Source of the DNA: Combretum micranthum
Taxonomy: Eukaryota; Streptophyta; Magnoliopsida; Myrtales; Combretaceae
Direction of reading: 5' to 3'
Assembly: GCA_024138025.1 (NCBI GenBank)
Contig: JAMXBD010001203.1
Coordinates: forward strand, 62,001 to 126,000
DNA: 64,000 nt
Part shown: positions 48,504 through 59,621 of the stretch, in pieces
Numbering within the stretch: position 1 is the first letter of the stretch
How the letters are laid out: each line of letters starts with the position of its first letter
Position numbers and translations under genes: made by a program
Notes under the pieces: model-generated
The model's input: only the letters and a program-made list of their open reading frames with translations
Told to the model about the DNA's origin: nothing
Databases searched by the model: none

Positions 48504-48996
48504 CAATGTTGTCAGAACCAGACCGGGGTTTGACCCGAACAGGCTAAGGGGTCAAGGGTCAAGGGGTTGGACCGAGTTCAACCGGGGATTGAACCGGGAT
48601 CACGAAAAAATAAAAATATAAGGGATAATTTTAATTATAAAAGACCAATATGCGTATAATTACTCAATTAAATCTATATTTAGATCAAATTCATAAATTA
48701 AATATTAAATAAATATGATTTAATTATTATATTTTATAAATTTATAACAAAGTATGAGTAAATATTTAAATTTCTAATTTTTTATTTTTAATTTTTTAAT
48801 TTTTTATTTTTGGATCCTGTTTAACCGGTCCGGGTCGACCGTTCAACCGGTTCGACCGCCTGGGTCAATCGGGTCAATCCGGGTTTCACCGGTTCGTTGC
48901 AAAAACGAGTTTTAGGCGAAACTCGGCCCGGCTTTAGTACCGGTTCCGATCGAACAGGGTTGAACCAGCCTGTTCGGGCCGTTTCTGACAACCATG
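48504..48996 (+). mobile_element. hAT-type MITE
   Basis: 493 bp, noncoding. Terminal inverted repeats: CAATGTTGTCAGAACC at the left, and the right end reads on the minus strand CATGGTTGTCAGAAACGG; both continue to GAACAGGCT. The flanking 8-bp duplication is CTAATGAT (48496-48503) and CTAACGAT (48997-49004), one mismatch. An 8-bp duplication is the mark of hAT transposases. The ends are GC-rich with repeated 'ccggttcgaccg' phrases; the middle is very AT-rich. It depends on a transposase encoded elsewhere. Confidence 0.85.
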
Positions 48997-49096
48997 CTAA
49001 CGATTATTAGGGGTTTATTTAGTCGGCCCAAAGAAAGGCTAACACTTGACTAGAACTTATTGCTTGAGCTTGATCGCTACAACAAGAAAATCATTG

Positions 49097-49318
49097 TAAG
49101 CTAACTCTTTGTCTAAAGCATGTCTTGTTGCTAAGGGTTACACTCAATATGAGGGCATCAATTATAAAGAGACTTTCTATCCGGTTTCTTCGAAAGACTC
49201 TTTAAGGACAATTTTGGTGCTTGTAGCACATTTTGATTTAGACCTTCATCAGATGGATATTAAGACAACGTTTCTCAGTAGAAATCTTGATGAAATGATT
49301 TTTATGATGAAACCTGAG
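49097..49318 (+). pseudogene. Copia RT, first fragment
   Basis: ACLVAKGYTQYEGINYKETF, then VSSKDSLRTILVLVAHFDL, DLHQMDIKTTFLSRNLDE and MIFMMKPE: the fingers/palm start of a copia reverse transcriptase. It is broken at the CTGAG target site by the solo LTR at 49319; the next RT block resumes at 51433. The N-terminal part of RT before this is missing. Confidence 0.88.
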
Positions 49319-51432
49319 TGTAAAGCACAAATAAATAATTCATATTAAAGGGTACAAATGTAATATAATATTGTTAAGAGGGTATTTTTGTCATTGAACA
49401 AACGAATTTGAACTCGAGGAAGTTATACGCGAAGAATCGGACGAAGACAATCAAAGCTGGCAAGAAAGCCGCCAGCCTTTACTGGAAAGCCGCCGGCCTT
49501 TAGACGGCTTTGAGCTCTCAGGAAAAAATTGAAGAATTTTGGCCGAAGGGGAAAAGGCGACCTAAAGCCGCCAACTTACATTTATAAGCCGCCGCATAGG
49601 TGGAAAGGCCGTCGGCGTATCCACCGGCCTTCATGCAATTTATGCTTGTTTTGATAAAGGTCATCCTATAGCCGCTAGCTTTTCTATTTTATAAGTTTCC
49701 CTAGTTCCCAAACCTGTTCAAATTCTCCTAAAAGCCTATATATACCCTCATATTCTTTTGGAAACCCTAGAAGCTTTCAAGGAGCAAAAACCCTAGGTAT
49801 GTAACTTTCCTCTAGTCTTTTCAATTAAATTCTCTAGATTCAATCTTTTCTTACACTAGTTCTTCTATGAAATTGAAGGAGATTCAAGAGTGTGGCAAAA
49901 CCCTAGTGTGATTAGAGATTTGGAGGACTCCGATTCAAAGGAAAAAGATAATATCTTTATCAGGTATTATAATTCTTATGATTTTAAGAAAAATCTTTTA
50001 GATTTTAATCTAGGTTTATGTATTGTTTCAAAGGAAATCCAAGATTTGTTGTTGTGGATCAAGGGTGGACCTAGATTTGAAAATGTGATTTCAAATCAAG
50101 GAGAAAGGTAAGGGTTTTATTAGATTTATGGTTTATGAGATCTGTAAATTATGGAATTGTAATCATAGTTTATTGTTAGGAGAATTGAGGATCAGGGTTC
50201 CAATTCCCTATTTGAGATCTATAAGTTTTAGGTATGTAAGAATTCATCTAATCTTGTTATTCGATGAGATTTATTCGTTATTGTAGTTAAAGTGTTAATT
50301 GAGGAATATATGCATATTGAAGGGATTGTGGTGATAATTACGGATTTGTGGAAGGACGGTGTTGAAAGTTGTCTTAAATTGTGAGGAAGAGGAAGCAGGT
50401 GTGTTATATTGTTGTTATAGATTTGTAAATATTAGGGTTTATGTTTAAGTATTTAATTTTGATTTAAGATAATTGTTGGATTAGGGTTTTGATCTTTTAA
50501 GAAGTTCTGTTGGTGGATTTGAGTTGGAGCAATACCAGGTACGACCTTACCATGCTTGTTTGTTTGTGCTTGTAAGATTAGTTGTTAAATCTGACTAATT
50601 TATATTCGGCTTTAATTGAATCGAGTGTCAATTGTGTGTGGCTGTGGTTAGTATAGAACTCATGGTAGAGAGAAACCATGGTAGAGGGTGATACTAATGC
50701 TGGCAACCTGAAGATCCTTGTGTGTCGTTGTCCCAAGTGGAATTGCACTTGGAGATGATTTCGGTAGATTATGAGTCGTTATCAGTTTAATTGTGAAACA
50801 CATCTATATATGTATATACTACTATAATATGGTTTTCATCGGGATCATAAGTTACTCTGGGTTTAAGATTAGTGATCAATGTCCTAAACTGTGTTGTTTG
50901 CAAGCTAATGAAAAGATAATTAATTTGTGCTTGTTGCATTAGAATATAAGTTGTATGTGATATTGTGATTTGCATGATCATGTGCATGTGTTTTTGGTTT
51001 GGCGTACTGGGCATTTTCACTCAATCCTTATTTTTTCCATAAGTACAGGTGAAGATTCTATTATTTATGACTTAACGGGTTATGATGTATTTATTGATGA
51101 TGGGGAGTGCGATAGTGATTATGACCATCCTGCTGACAATTGAGAGTTAGCTATTAGTGATTTGAGATGAAGAAACATATTCTGATTTAGTTAGTTTTCA
51201 TTTGAAGACTTTTATATGTAAAGGTTTATTTATTTTTAGATTTGATGTCTAGATGATTGATGAGATGAGGACATTTATTTTAATATGAAAAATTTTGAAA
51301 GTTTCCCTATGTATGAGTATTTGGTGATATTTGAAATATATATTTGTGGTTTTAGAAATCTATAGCATTAGCGTGTCTATCATGATAAGGACACGTGGCG
51401 AGATGATAACGCCTTTAGATTATGGTGTTACA
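49319..51432 (+). repeat. Solo LTR A, Tekay-like, 2.1 kb
   Basis: 2114 bp, TGTAAAGCACAAAT to TATGGTGTTACA, target duplication CTGAG / CTAAG (one transition). It interrupts the copia RT cleanly. No coding sequence; no primer site or purine tract inside, hence a solo LTR. TATA at about 49738 (CCTATATATACC). U3 has GC-rich phrases built on GCCGCC / GCCGGC at 49455-49670. It is related along its length, in opposite orientation, to solo LTR B (55505-59441); for example GGCGTACTGGGCATTTT at 51001 corresponds to the minus strand near 57860. Confidence 0.85.
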
Positions 51433-51747
51433 CTAAGAGTTTGAATGATAATCATTCTAATTAAATGGTTTGCAAACTGAGGAAATCCTTCTATGGGCTT
51501 AAATACGCTTCCCGTCAATGGTACCAAAGAATTCATCAAGTTTTATTATCATTTGATTTTGAGGTAAATACGGTTGATGATTATGTATATCAAAGGTTCT
51601 AAGGGAGTAAATTTATTTTTTTTTTTAATTTTGTATGTGGATGACATATTACTTGCAAGTAGCGACGTAGGTATATTACTAGAGACTAAAAATTTTCTTT
51701 TAGAGAACTTTGAAATGAAGGATATTAGCAAAGCTTCTTTATATTAG
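51433..51747 (+). pseudogene. Copia RT, second fragment
   Basis: VCKLRKSFYGLKYASRQWYQ, VNTVDDYVYQRF and the catalytic block LYVDDILLASSDVG (about 51630-51665), then ENFEMKDISKAS. It has a stop near 51600 and at least one frameshift. It is cut at 51747 by the Tat solo LTR (target ATTAG). Confidence 0.88.
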
Positions 51748-52338
51748 TGTAGACACCTCATTTGACTTTCTTTTTGTCAAAATAAATACTTAGCTTAGTA
51801 TATACATAATTAAAATAATTGAATTTTGCAATTATAAATGTTAAAGCTAGGAATGAAAATTAAATCAATTAATAGAAATGAATATATATGATAGTATTAT
51901 ATTTTCGTTTTTTTGTAAAAAAAAAAAAATTAAAATAAATAAATAAATTTACTATTCATCGTCTTCTAGCTTTGGCCGCCCGATGGGCCATTTCGAGACC
52001 ATTTTTTGGCTCGGTTTTCGACCCGTCTTTTATAAACCAGAGCACGTTTCTTAAAAATAGGCGCGGAGTAGTTTATGTTGGTATAGAATTTAGTTGTTTT
52101 CATCAAGAAGAAGGATTTAAAATCTGAATTTGAAAATTAAAAAAAGACTTGTTTTTAGTTTCCGGAAAAAATGCAAAATCTGAGATTTTTGTTAATGACA
52201 GTTGTTTAACATTTAAAATCATAACAGTAATGACAGCTATTTGTAATAATTGACCGTTTTTTTACGTTAATGACAACTAATTAATAGTTGTAATTCGTTT
52301 TTTTTTCGAATTAAAATAAAAAGCCCCAAATTTAGCTC

Positions 52339-52346
52339 TATAAATA
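52339..52346 (+). promoter_or_regulatory. TATA box of the Tat solo LTR
   Basis: TCTATAAATAGTGG, about 590 bp into the LTR; the same relative place as the minus-strand TATA at 18064-18071. Confidence 0.55.
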
Positions 52347-52926
52347 GTGGAAGCAGTACACAAACTAAAGGACTTAAAAAAAAAAAAAACCTCAAATCAG
52401 AAAAATTCAATCTCAAAAATCAAAACAATCTCTAGATCTGAACACATATTGGCATCCTCGTCTCCCTTCGAACCAATCATCCCCTCATCGTTGACAACTC
52501 TTCCAAGCGTGGCCATTAATTGGAGCTGTGTTATCGGAGTTTTTTTCGCCTGCGCGTATCTTCTCCAGGGCTATTAATCGGAGCGACGGATTTTTTTTTT
52601 TTTCATCTGCGCGCGTCTCTTCTTGTAAGCTTCTCATCATCGACGCAATCCTCTGTCCAGACTTGAACATCCAGGTAAATTTAGTTTTTAATTTTAGTCA
52701 ATTTAACAATAGGAATGTATAAAAGAAATAGAAAATATAAACATAATAATAAATCCGATGTTTCTTTTATAAATAAATAAAATGGATAAAATTCAATAAA
52801 AAATACACATGTTATGATAAATTGATAAAAGTTTATAAAAAATGATGGGTGATGCTTAATGTTTCAATTGCCAAATTTATGTTATAAAATAAATAAAAAA
52901 ATACTTTTCCATTTAGAAAAATGATC

Positions 52927-52931
<5 letters not shown>

Positions 52932-52958
<27 letters not shown>
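52932..52958. repeat. (TA)n microsatellite
   Basis: About thirteen uninterrupted TA units inside the Tat solo LTR. Confidence 0.95.
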
Positions 52959-52963
<5 letters not shown>

Positions 52964-54390
52964 TTTGGCAGCTTACAAGACTACATTTTAAGACTCATTT
53001 TTTTATCAAGCTTTAAAATTTAAAAAAATAATTGAGTTGTATAAAGTTTGAAAACCTAAAAGCAACCAACACACTAAATCGTGAATTCTTGAAAACATTT
53101 AATTTTAACTATAACATCTTGTTAATAATTTTTTTTTTATTCAATTTGTCAATATAACATAGTAGTTATAACACTTCATATAAACTTGATTTTTGCTATA
53201 ATATGTTATTCATGATGCCTTATAAAATTTTATATAATACTCTGTTAATTTGATTTCTACCACAATGCTTTGTTCATAATATTTTCAAAATCAGTTGTTA
53301 ATGTAAATTTGGTTCTTACCGTAACATGCTTATTAATGTAAAATTGATTTTTGTGATAATATAAATTATCACTATAACATGTTTGATTAATAATTCGTAT
53401 TTGATTGCTACGATTGATATGATTTATTGGTTTTTTTTTTCTTTCTTTCTTTAATGTATGATGATTAATCTGTGATATACCTTATGACGTCATCTTGTGA
53501 ATATATCTTTCTTAATGTATTTATAATATTGTTTGTAAAATTTATGGCTCTCATTATAATCCGATTTGTGATAATGTGATAATATTTTTGTTATGGTTCT
53601 TATTCCAAATTGAAAAATGTTTTGTCACCTGGAAAGTATCTTTTCATAAATTTTCAAAATTAATTTGACAACCTTAGGATTCACGATAAAAATAAAATTT
53701 TATCTATAAATTTGATAAAATTTAATGAACTTAAAGAGGTAATATCTCAAATGTTTAAAATCAATTCACACATTAATCTTTTATAAAAAAGAACTACGTG
53801 CGGTCTGATCCCGATTAGCGGGTACGTAGGCACCTAAATGGGCGACTTAAAATATGTAAAAAATTATTTTTTTTGTGAATTTGTTTTATTTGATTTGTTT
53901 AGTTTAGAATACATGAATATTGGTAAAATTTGATAAGATTTGATTAATTTGAATATTTCGAGTTTTTAGATTATATATGATTATTGATAGAATTTGATTA
54001 GTATTTTTGTGCATATTAGACATATGTTTAGTTAATTAGATCCCGATAAATAGTTTAGATTTTGAAATTAGGGTTTAAAAGAAAGCAATTTAAATTTGGA
54101 AAGTTAAAGTGGTAACCGTTTAGGTTTTAATAGGCTAGCCCCCAAACTCAAGTTAATTTCTGGTTCTCGTTTTCAAAAAACGATTTTTTTTGCAGATCAG
54201 TAGCAAAGCCAAAATCAACATACCCATTGGTTTTGGTTTATTTTTTTTCTCTCGACTTTAGTCGAGTGGCGACTCCAAAATTTTTTAAAAATTCAAAAAT
54301 TTCCTTTAATTCTTAGTCGAGGATTCGTATTAAATGGGTTAGGGTTTAGTACGAATCGGATTAAAGGAAATCGAAAAACCAGGCTCGACA

Positions 54391-55266
54391 ATTAGGAATA
54401 CAAATTCACTAAGATCGTTCTAGTGGAATATTGGGATTGTCACAAAAGGCAAACATTGATAAGGTCCTATAAAATTTTGGCATGCAAAATTGTAAACAAC
54501 ATGATACCCCCATGAGTGAGGGCAATAAATTTAGTTTAAATCAATGCCCTACGAGTGATTTTGAATCCAAAGCTATGGAGAAAATTCCCTAATCATTGGC
54601 AATAGGGAGTTTGATGTACTTACAAGTCTGTACTCTTCCAGAACTTGGATTAATTTGTAGGATGTTGGGAAGATACTAAAGCAATCCGAGTAAGGACCAT
54701 TGGGTCGTAGCCAAGAGAGTTATGTGGTATCTTCAAAAGACAAAGAATCACGTGCTTACATACAAAAAGTCGAATAAAGTTGAGGTCATTAGGTATTCAG
54801 ATTTCGATTTTGCAGGATGCCATGATAGTAGAGAGTCAACATCAGGTTATATTCTTTTGCTACCAGGAGGAGCTATTACGTGGAAGAGTGCTAAGTAATC
54901 ACTCATTGCTTCTTCTACTATGTAAGCATAATTTGTAGCTTGTTTTGAGGCAAATAATTAGGCTGTTTGGCTTCGCATTTTTACTTTGGAACTGCATGTG
55001 GTTGGTGAGATTGAGAGACCACTTAAATTATTTTATGATAGTAGGGTAGCAACCTCTACTCGAATAACAACAGGAGTTCATCAAAGTCAAAGCACATTGA
55101 CATTAAGTTTTCTATTGTAGAAGAAAGGGTTTTGATTGATTGAGTTAGCATAGAGCATATAGATACGAACTATACGATATCGGATCCATTAACTAAGGCA
55201 TTGGCACCAAAGCCTTTTATTGGGCGCATTGCTCATACGGGCCTCATTTTGTCAGATGATGTCTAG
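54391..55266 (+). pseudogene. Copia RT end and RNase H, third fragment
   Basis: It resumes as ILGIQIH and GILGLSQKAYI, then NQCP, SLMYLQVCTLPELG, KRVMWYLQKTKNHVLTYKK, the RNase H block DFDFAGCHDSRESTSGYI and ITWKSAK, LIASSTM and SDPLTKALAPKPF, ending with a stop near 55266. Joined to the previous fragment across the Tat LTR, the sequence reads on with a one-base shift. There are several stops (for example in K*SLIASSTM). The 55267-55504 stretch is copia 3' untranslated sequence. Confidence 0.9.
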
Positions 55267-55963
55267 GTTTAGTTGGAGTTTGTATTGTTTGCTCATTTGA
55301 GCTATCTTATCATGTCATGACATTTGTATTTGATTTATTCAACTATACCGTATTTTATTTTTCACTCTGAATGTATGACCTCGTTTTAGAAGAACCAGTT
55401 GGAAGTAGACATGTATTGATCACAATTGACATGTAACTTTCATGCTACACATCCACACTCAATCCATATCATTTAGTTGGTTTAGTATGTATGACCATTG
55501 TGGGTGTAACGCCCTAAACTAACGCGAATACAACCTGTCACGTGTCCTTCTCTTAAAAAGATACACAAAGGTTCTAAAACTAAAACCACAATTAAAAACA
55601 CATAAAATATAATCTTCATAACTCTCTCAGAGGGTACAGCAGAAAGTTTAAAGCTTGCAAAACCTATAAATAACAATCTTTTCAAACATCCTGTTAATCA
55701 AAACTCAGTTGGCATAACCAAAGCCAACAAATCCAAAAATTCTTTCTAACTCCATAAATTCATAAAAGTCTTAGCAAAACTATTAAAGATCTCAAAACAT
55801 AAAAATCCATAATCCTTTAAAACAAAATATAAATTTTAACATTATTCTGAAATCTGCAAAAGATCTAAAGGCTCTTTTCTCCAAATCATATCGACATCAA
55901 TTCCTCAGTAGGGTAGTCTGGACCACTATCGCTATTACCTCATGATGAAAATACAGATCATAA

Positions 55964-57787
55964 TGTTGGTCCTAAATAATAATCAAGAAGGGGGGTTGAA
56001 TTGATTATTACAAATTCTTGCCTTTAAAAATTAATCCCCTTTTTAATTTGAAAAACGAGAACAATATATCAATATAACAAATATGAAAATAAATTGCTTA
56101 AAATTAAAAGATAGAGAGAAGATCAGGCAATGATTTATAGTGGTTCCGCCTTGTGCGTCAGTCCACTCTTCCAGTTCTGAGTCGGGGTTCCTGTTATCCT
56201 ACGGGTTTTGTTCCACTACATCTAATAAATTTCAATTTACAAGCTTGTACAATTCTCTCTGCTCGATTCTCACAACTATCTTCTAGCTATAACCGATTTA
56301 CAGAGTCTAAACTTGTAATTGAACTACCACTTAAGAAGGTAACAACACATTCCTTCAATTACAAAAGGAGAATAAATTTTCAGAATCAAAATGCAAAAGA
56401 AAGATTACATTAGCTTGTCAAAGTAAAAGTTTTAAAAAAAATATCTATTCAATGAAACTTCTGGACTTTATTCTACATAAGCTTCTGGTTCTTTTCTTTT
56501 GATAGAAACTAGAGAAATTTTGTTTGCTGCGTAAAAGATAACTGATATTTCTTTTCTCTATCTTCCTTAAGTTATATCATACTTCATTTAACGTTCAGAT
56601 GATAAGAATGCAATCCCAAGAATCTCGGTATGAAAATCTTTTGAACTCTATCTTGATTTGAAATATGAATATCATTTAACTTCTTCCAATGGTTTGATGA
56701 TTGACGCTTTTGCTTGTTCTTGTGAATTAAATTCGAATAGAAAAAGACAGTAACTAAATGGATAAGCTTATCTTGATCTTTGTAAGCGTATGTCTTGAAC
56801 AATTCAAATCAGTCAATTGTGGATAAACCTTGAAGATCGTTACGGATATTTTTCTTTCAGTCATGATCGTAACTGTGAATAAGCCTTGAAGATCGTTATG
56901 GATATTTTTCTTCCAGTCGTGATCGTAACTGTGAATAAGCCTTGAAGATCGTTACAGATATTTTTCTTCCACTCGTGATCGTAATCAGTGTTGAATGCAC
57001 TTGGAATGAGGATAAGATCTGCTTGATCTTCGTGATTCATCATAATCTCGTTGTTTTTATTTGAAAAAATCTTCATGATATTGTTCTACTCAAAGATAGA
57101 TCTTTTGAAAATACCCATTGCTAAAATCTTGATCTCCATCGTGATCTTCATATGTTATCTTATTTGAAGATAATGTTTTTCTTATTCTGATTTCCTTATC
57201 AGTTTCCATTTTAAAAAAAAAAATAGATAAATTCGTTCTTATATTGAAAAAGAATGTTAAAAAATTTGTCTTGAAATAAATCCCGTAACTTTCGCTTTTA
57301 AAGAAAACATGATGAGAGAGAAACTGAAAATTATTTAAATCCCCTAGGATATAATCCGACTTTGGTGGAATCAAATAAGTATATTACCCAAATATACTTA
57401 TTATCTCGGAGCTAGGCCTTCAAAAACGTGATTGTATTGATCTGAAATACTGTATGTTTTATTGAAGAAGATGAACAGTAAATATTCCTAATTTAGAAAT
57501 GCTTGCTCAAAGTTCTTGTAAAGGTTCTATAAAAACTTTTGTATTTCTGGAAAAATCTTTATCCCTTTACCAAATTTCTGGAAAACATTCTGTGTTCCTT
57601 ATCTTGAAACAAACTCTTGTAAGACTTGTTTAGAACTAAAACATCCGAAATTCAAAATCATTTAACTCATATATTTATTTATCAATATTTTGTGAAAAGT
57701 TCTGTATATAATTCTACACACTAATAGGATAGTTAATTCCTTGAGCATTTTGTTATCATCAAAATTTTAGATAATAGAGAATCAACA
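55964..57787 (-). repeat. Solo LTR of a second SIRE-type family
   Basis: 1824 bp, plus-strand ends TGTTGGTCCTAAAT and GAATCAACA, perfect target duplication CATAA (55959-55963 and 57788-57792). It is related to the SIRE LTRs at 24989 and 34335 by the start (TGTTGGTCC..CAAGA.GGGGG) and by a 'gttccgcct..gcgtcagtcc' block at 56142, but clearly a different family. It sits inside solo LTR B and is therefore one of the youngest insertions of the nest. Confidence 0.9.
56818..56985 (+). repeat. 56-bp tandem repeat, three copies
   Basis: Units at 56818-56873, 56874-56929 and 56930-56985, with 'ccttgaagatcgtta' and 'cgtgatcgtaac' in each and few mismatches. It lies in the middle of the SIRE-like solo LTR, in its probable U3 or R region. 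Confidence 0.9.
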
Positions 57788-59610
57788 CATAACTAGAAAG
57801 ATCATAAACTATGTCCTCATCACCTGTACCTAAAAAAGAAAGAAATGAGCGAAAAAGCCCAGTACGCCAGTCCACAAAACAAATGCATATGCACACACAA
57901 CGAGTATATATATATATATATATATGCAAATTAATCTAATGCAAACAGTTGGTTATTGTCTTTATAAGCCAGCAAAATAACATAGTTCAGAACTATGAAT
58001 CCTTAGTCCCAAACTTGAGTAACTTAGACCCCTATAAAAAATCAACTCACTTTTGGAAAATAAGTAATTATATGCATATATTGGCAAATGGGTACTCTCC
58101 AAACGCCTGTGGCCATACTACTAAATCACCTAAATCTACCAGAATCGTCTCAATGCACGAGTCAACTAAAGATAACCTCACACAAAGATCATCAAGGTGC
58201 CACACCAATATCACTGTCTGTCAGGTCTTTACTGGTCATAGCTAACCATAACCAAAAAAAAAAACAATTTAATTAAGCTAAATAGATTTAGGTTAATTGT
58301 TTTTTGTTCCTACAACCAAGCAAAGAAAATACTAAACCTACATGCAAAAACAATAAATAAGGAATGGTCGTGCCTTTTTCAATTTCAAGAATAATCTCTC
58401 CAAAACCATAAATTCTCTAAGAATAACAAACCTCAATCCTCAAATCTCCTGATAATTCACATATGAACAAAATCATATTAAACGTCATGACTATAGAACA
58501 ATTCCTATCACATCAAAGTCTCTCAAAAACCCTAACCTTTCAAAAATTCCACAATTGCAAATTCTTGCTTAATCAAACTCCACAGAATTATCACAACAAT
58601 AACTTTTCCTTCACAAAACCCTAATAGAAATTCAGCAATATCAAATAATTCATCATAAATTCAATTCTTTTATTGAATCTATGTTTTATAGGATAAGAAT
58701 TTACCTTAGATTTCTTCTGATTCCAAATCCTAGGTTTCCTCGATTATAATCGAACAGAAACTCTAAAAAGAAAACTTTCTCCAAACCCTAGATCAAAAAA
58801 GAATAGACATATTTTGATCACTAATCATTCTTTTGATTGAATTCTTTATTTAAAAGACATAACTCACTTGATTCAAATCTTACTCCTTGATCGAATCTAC
58901 AAAGAATGGATCCTGATTGAAAACTAGGGTCTCTCCAAAGGATTCCTTCAAAAATCCAAATAAAACCTTAAGCAAACGGATTGATATGTGAAGAACTTGA
59001 TAAATGAAGGCGAGATTACTTATAGTTGATCAAAATCTGATCTCCCCCTAAACTTCTCTCTCAATAACTCTTACAAGCCCTAGAAATCTCTCTCTGAACG
59101 AAAAGAAAGAAAGAACTTATGAGAAACACGAACCCTAAAATTCTATTTATAAAAAGTATTTCGGGCAGGAAAGCTGACACTTAAGTCGGCAGCCTTTATG
59201 CCGGCTTTCACTAATTTTGACAAAAAGTCCGAGAGCTTTACGCCAGCGGCTTTCATATATAAGCCGGCGGCCTTCAAGTCAAAGCCGACAACTTTGACAT
59301 CAGCCTAAGTCCTTTCATCAAATATTTCGCGTACAACTTTCCCAGGCTCAAATCCATCTGCTCAAGTACAAAAATATCCATTTAAACAATATGAATTTAC
59401 CTTTTTACCCTTCATTATAATTTATTTACTCGTATATTACAGTAAGCCTAGCTGAGGATTACTTTTGGAAAAAGCCTCTTTGATCCATGCATTAAAGACA
59501 CTAATGGACAGGATTGGTTAACATGGCAATTATTTGACAGCTAGTTATTTGATAAGTTATGTATTTATACAACATTAGGGGATGCGCTTGAGCAAATGAA
59601 TCTACAGTCC

Positions 59611-59621
59611 AAGTGGGAGAG
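59611..59621 (+). other. Polypurine tract of the copia element
   Basis: AAGTGGGAGAG immediately before the 3' LTR start TGTTAGCATTTGG. AAGTGGGAG is the usual copia plus-strand primer. Confidence 0.85.

Larger units (their letters stand above)
51748..54390 (+). repeat. Solo LTR of a Tat-type element, 2.6 kb
   Basis: 2643 bp, TGTAGACACC to CAGGCTCGACA, with perfect target duplication ATTAG (51743-51747 and 54391-54395). TATA: TATAAATA at 52339-52346. A GC-rich R/U5 (52480-52680) follows, ending near a splice-donor-like CCAG|GTAAAT. It contains GGGTACGTAGGCACC (about 53820) and GTGGCGACTCC (about 54266). The second resembles a Tat primer site but is LTR-internal here, because the minus-strand copy has its real primer site beyond the equivalent of 54390. 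(TA)n at 52932-52958. Confidence 0.9.
55505..59441 (-). repeat. Solo LTR B, inverted relative of solo LTR A, interrupted
   Basis: The minus strand starts TGTAATATACGAGTAAATAA at 59441 and ends GGGCGTTACA at 55505. Removing the 1824-bp SIRE-like LTR and its 5-bp duplication leaves 2108 bp, against 2114 bp for copy A. It shares GC-rich GCCGCCGGC-type phrases (59160-59310), the GGCGTACTGGGC block and the ACGTGTCCTT end block. Minus-strand TATA near 59148. Flanking GTGGG / GTAAG is a plausible target duplication with two transitions. (TA)n at 57906-57924. Confidence 0.82.

Noticed and set aside
54262..54275. GTGGCGACTCC as a primer-binding site marking the end of the Tat LTR
   Set aside because: The ATTAG duplications and the comparison with 16391-18625 place the LTR end at 54390, so the motif is LTR-internal.
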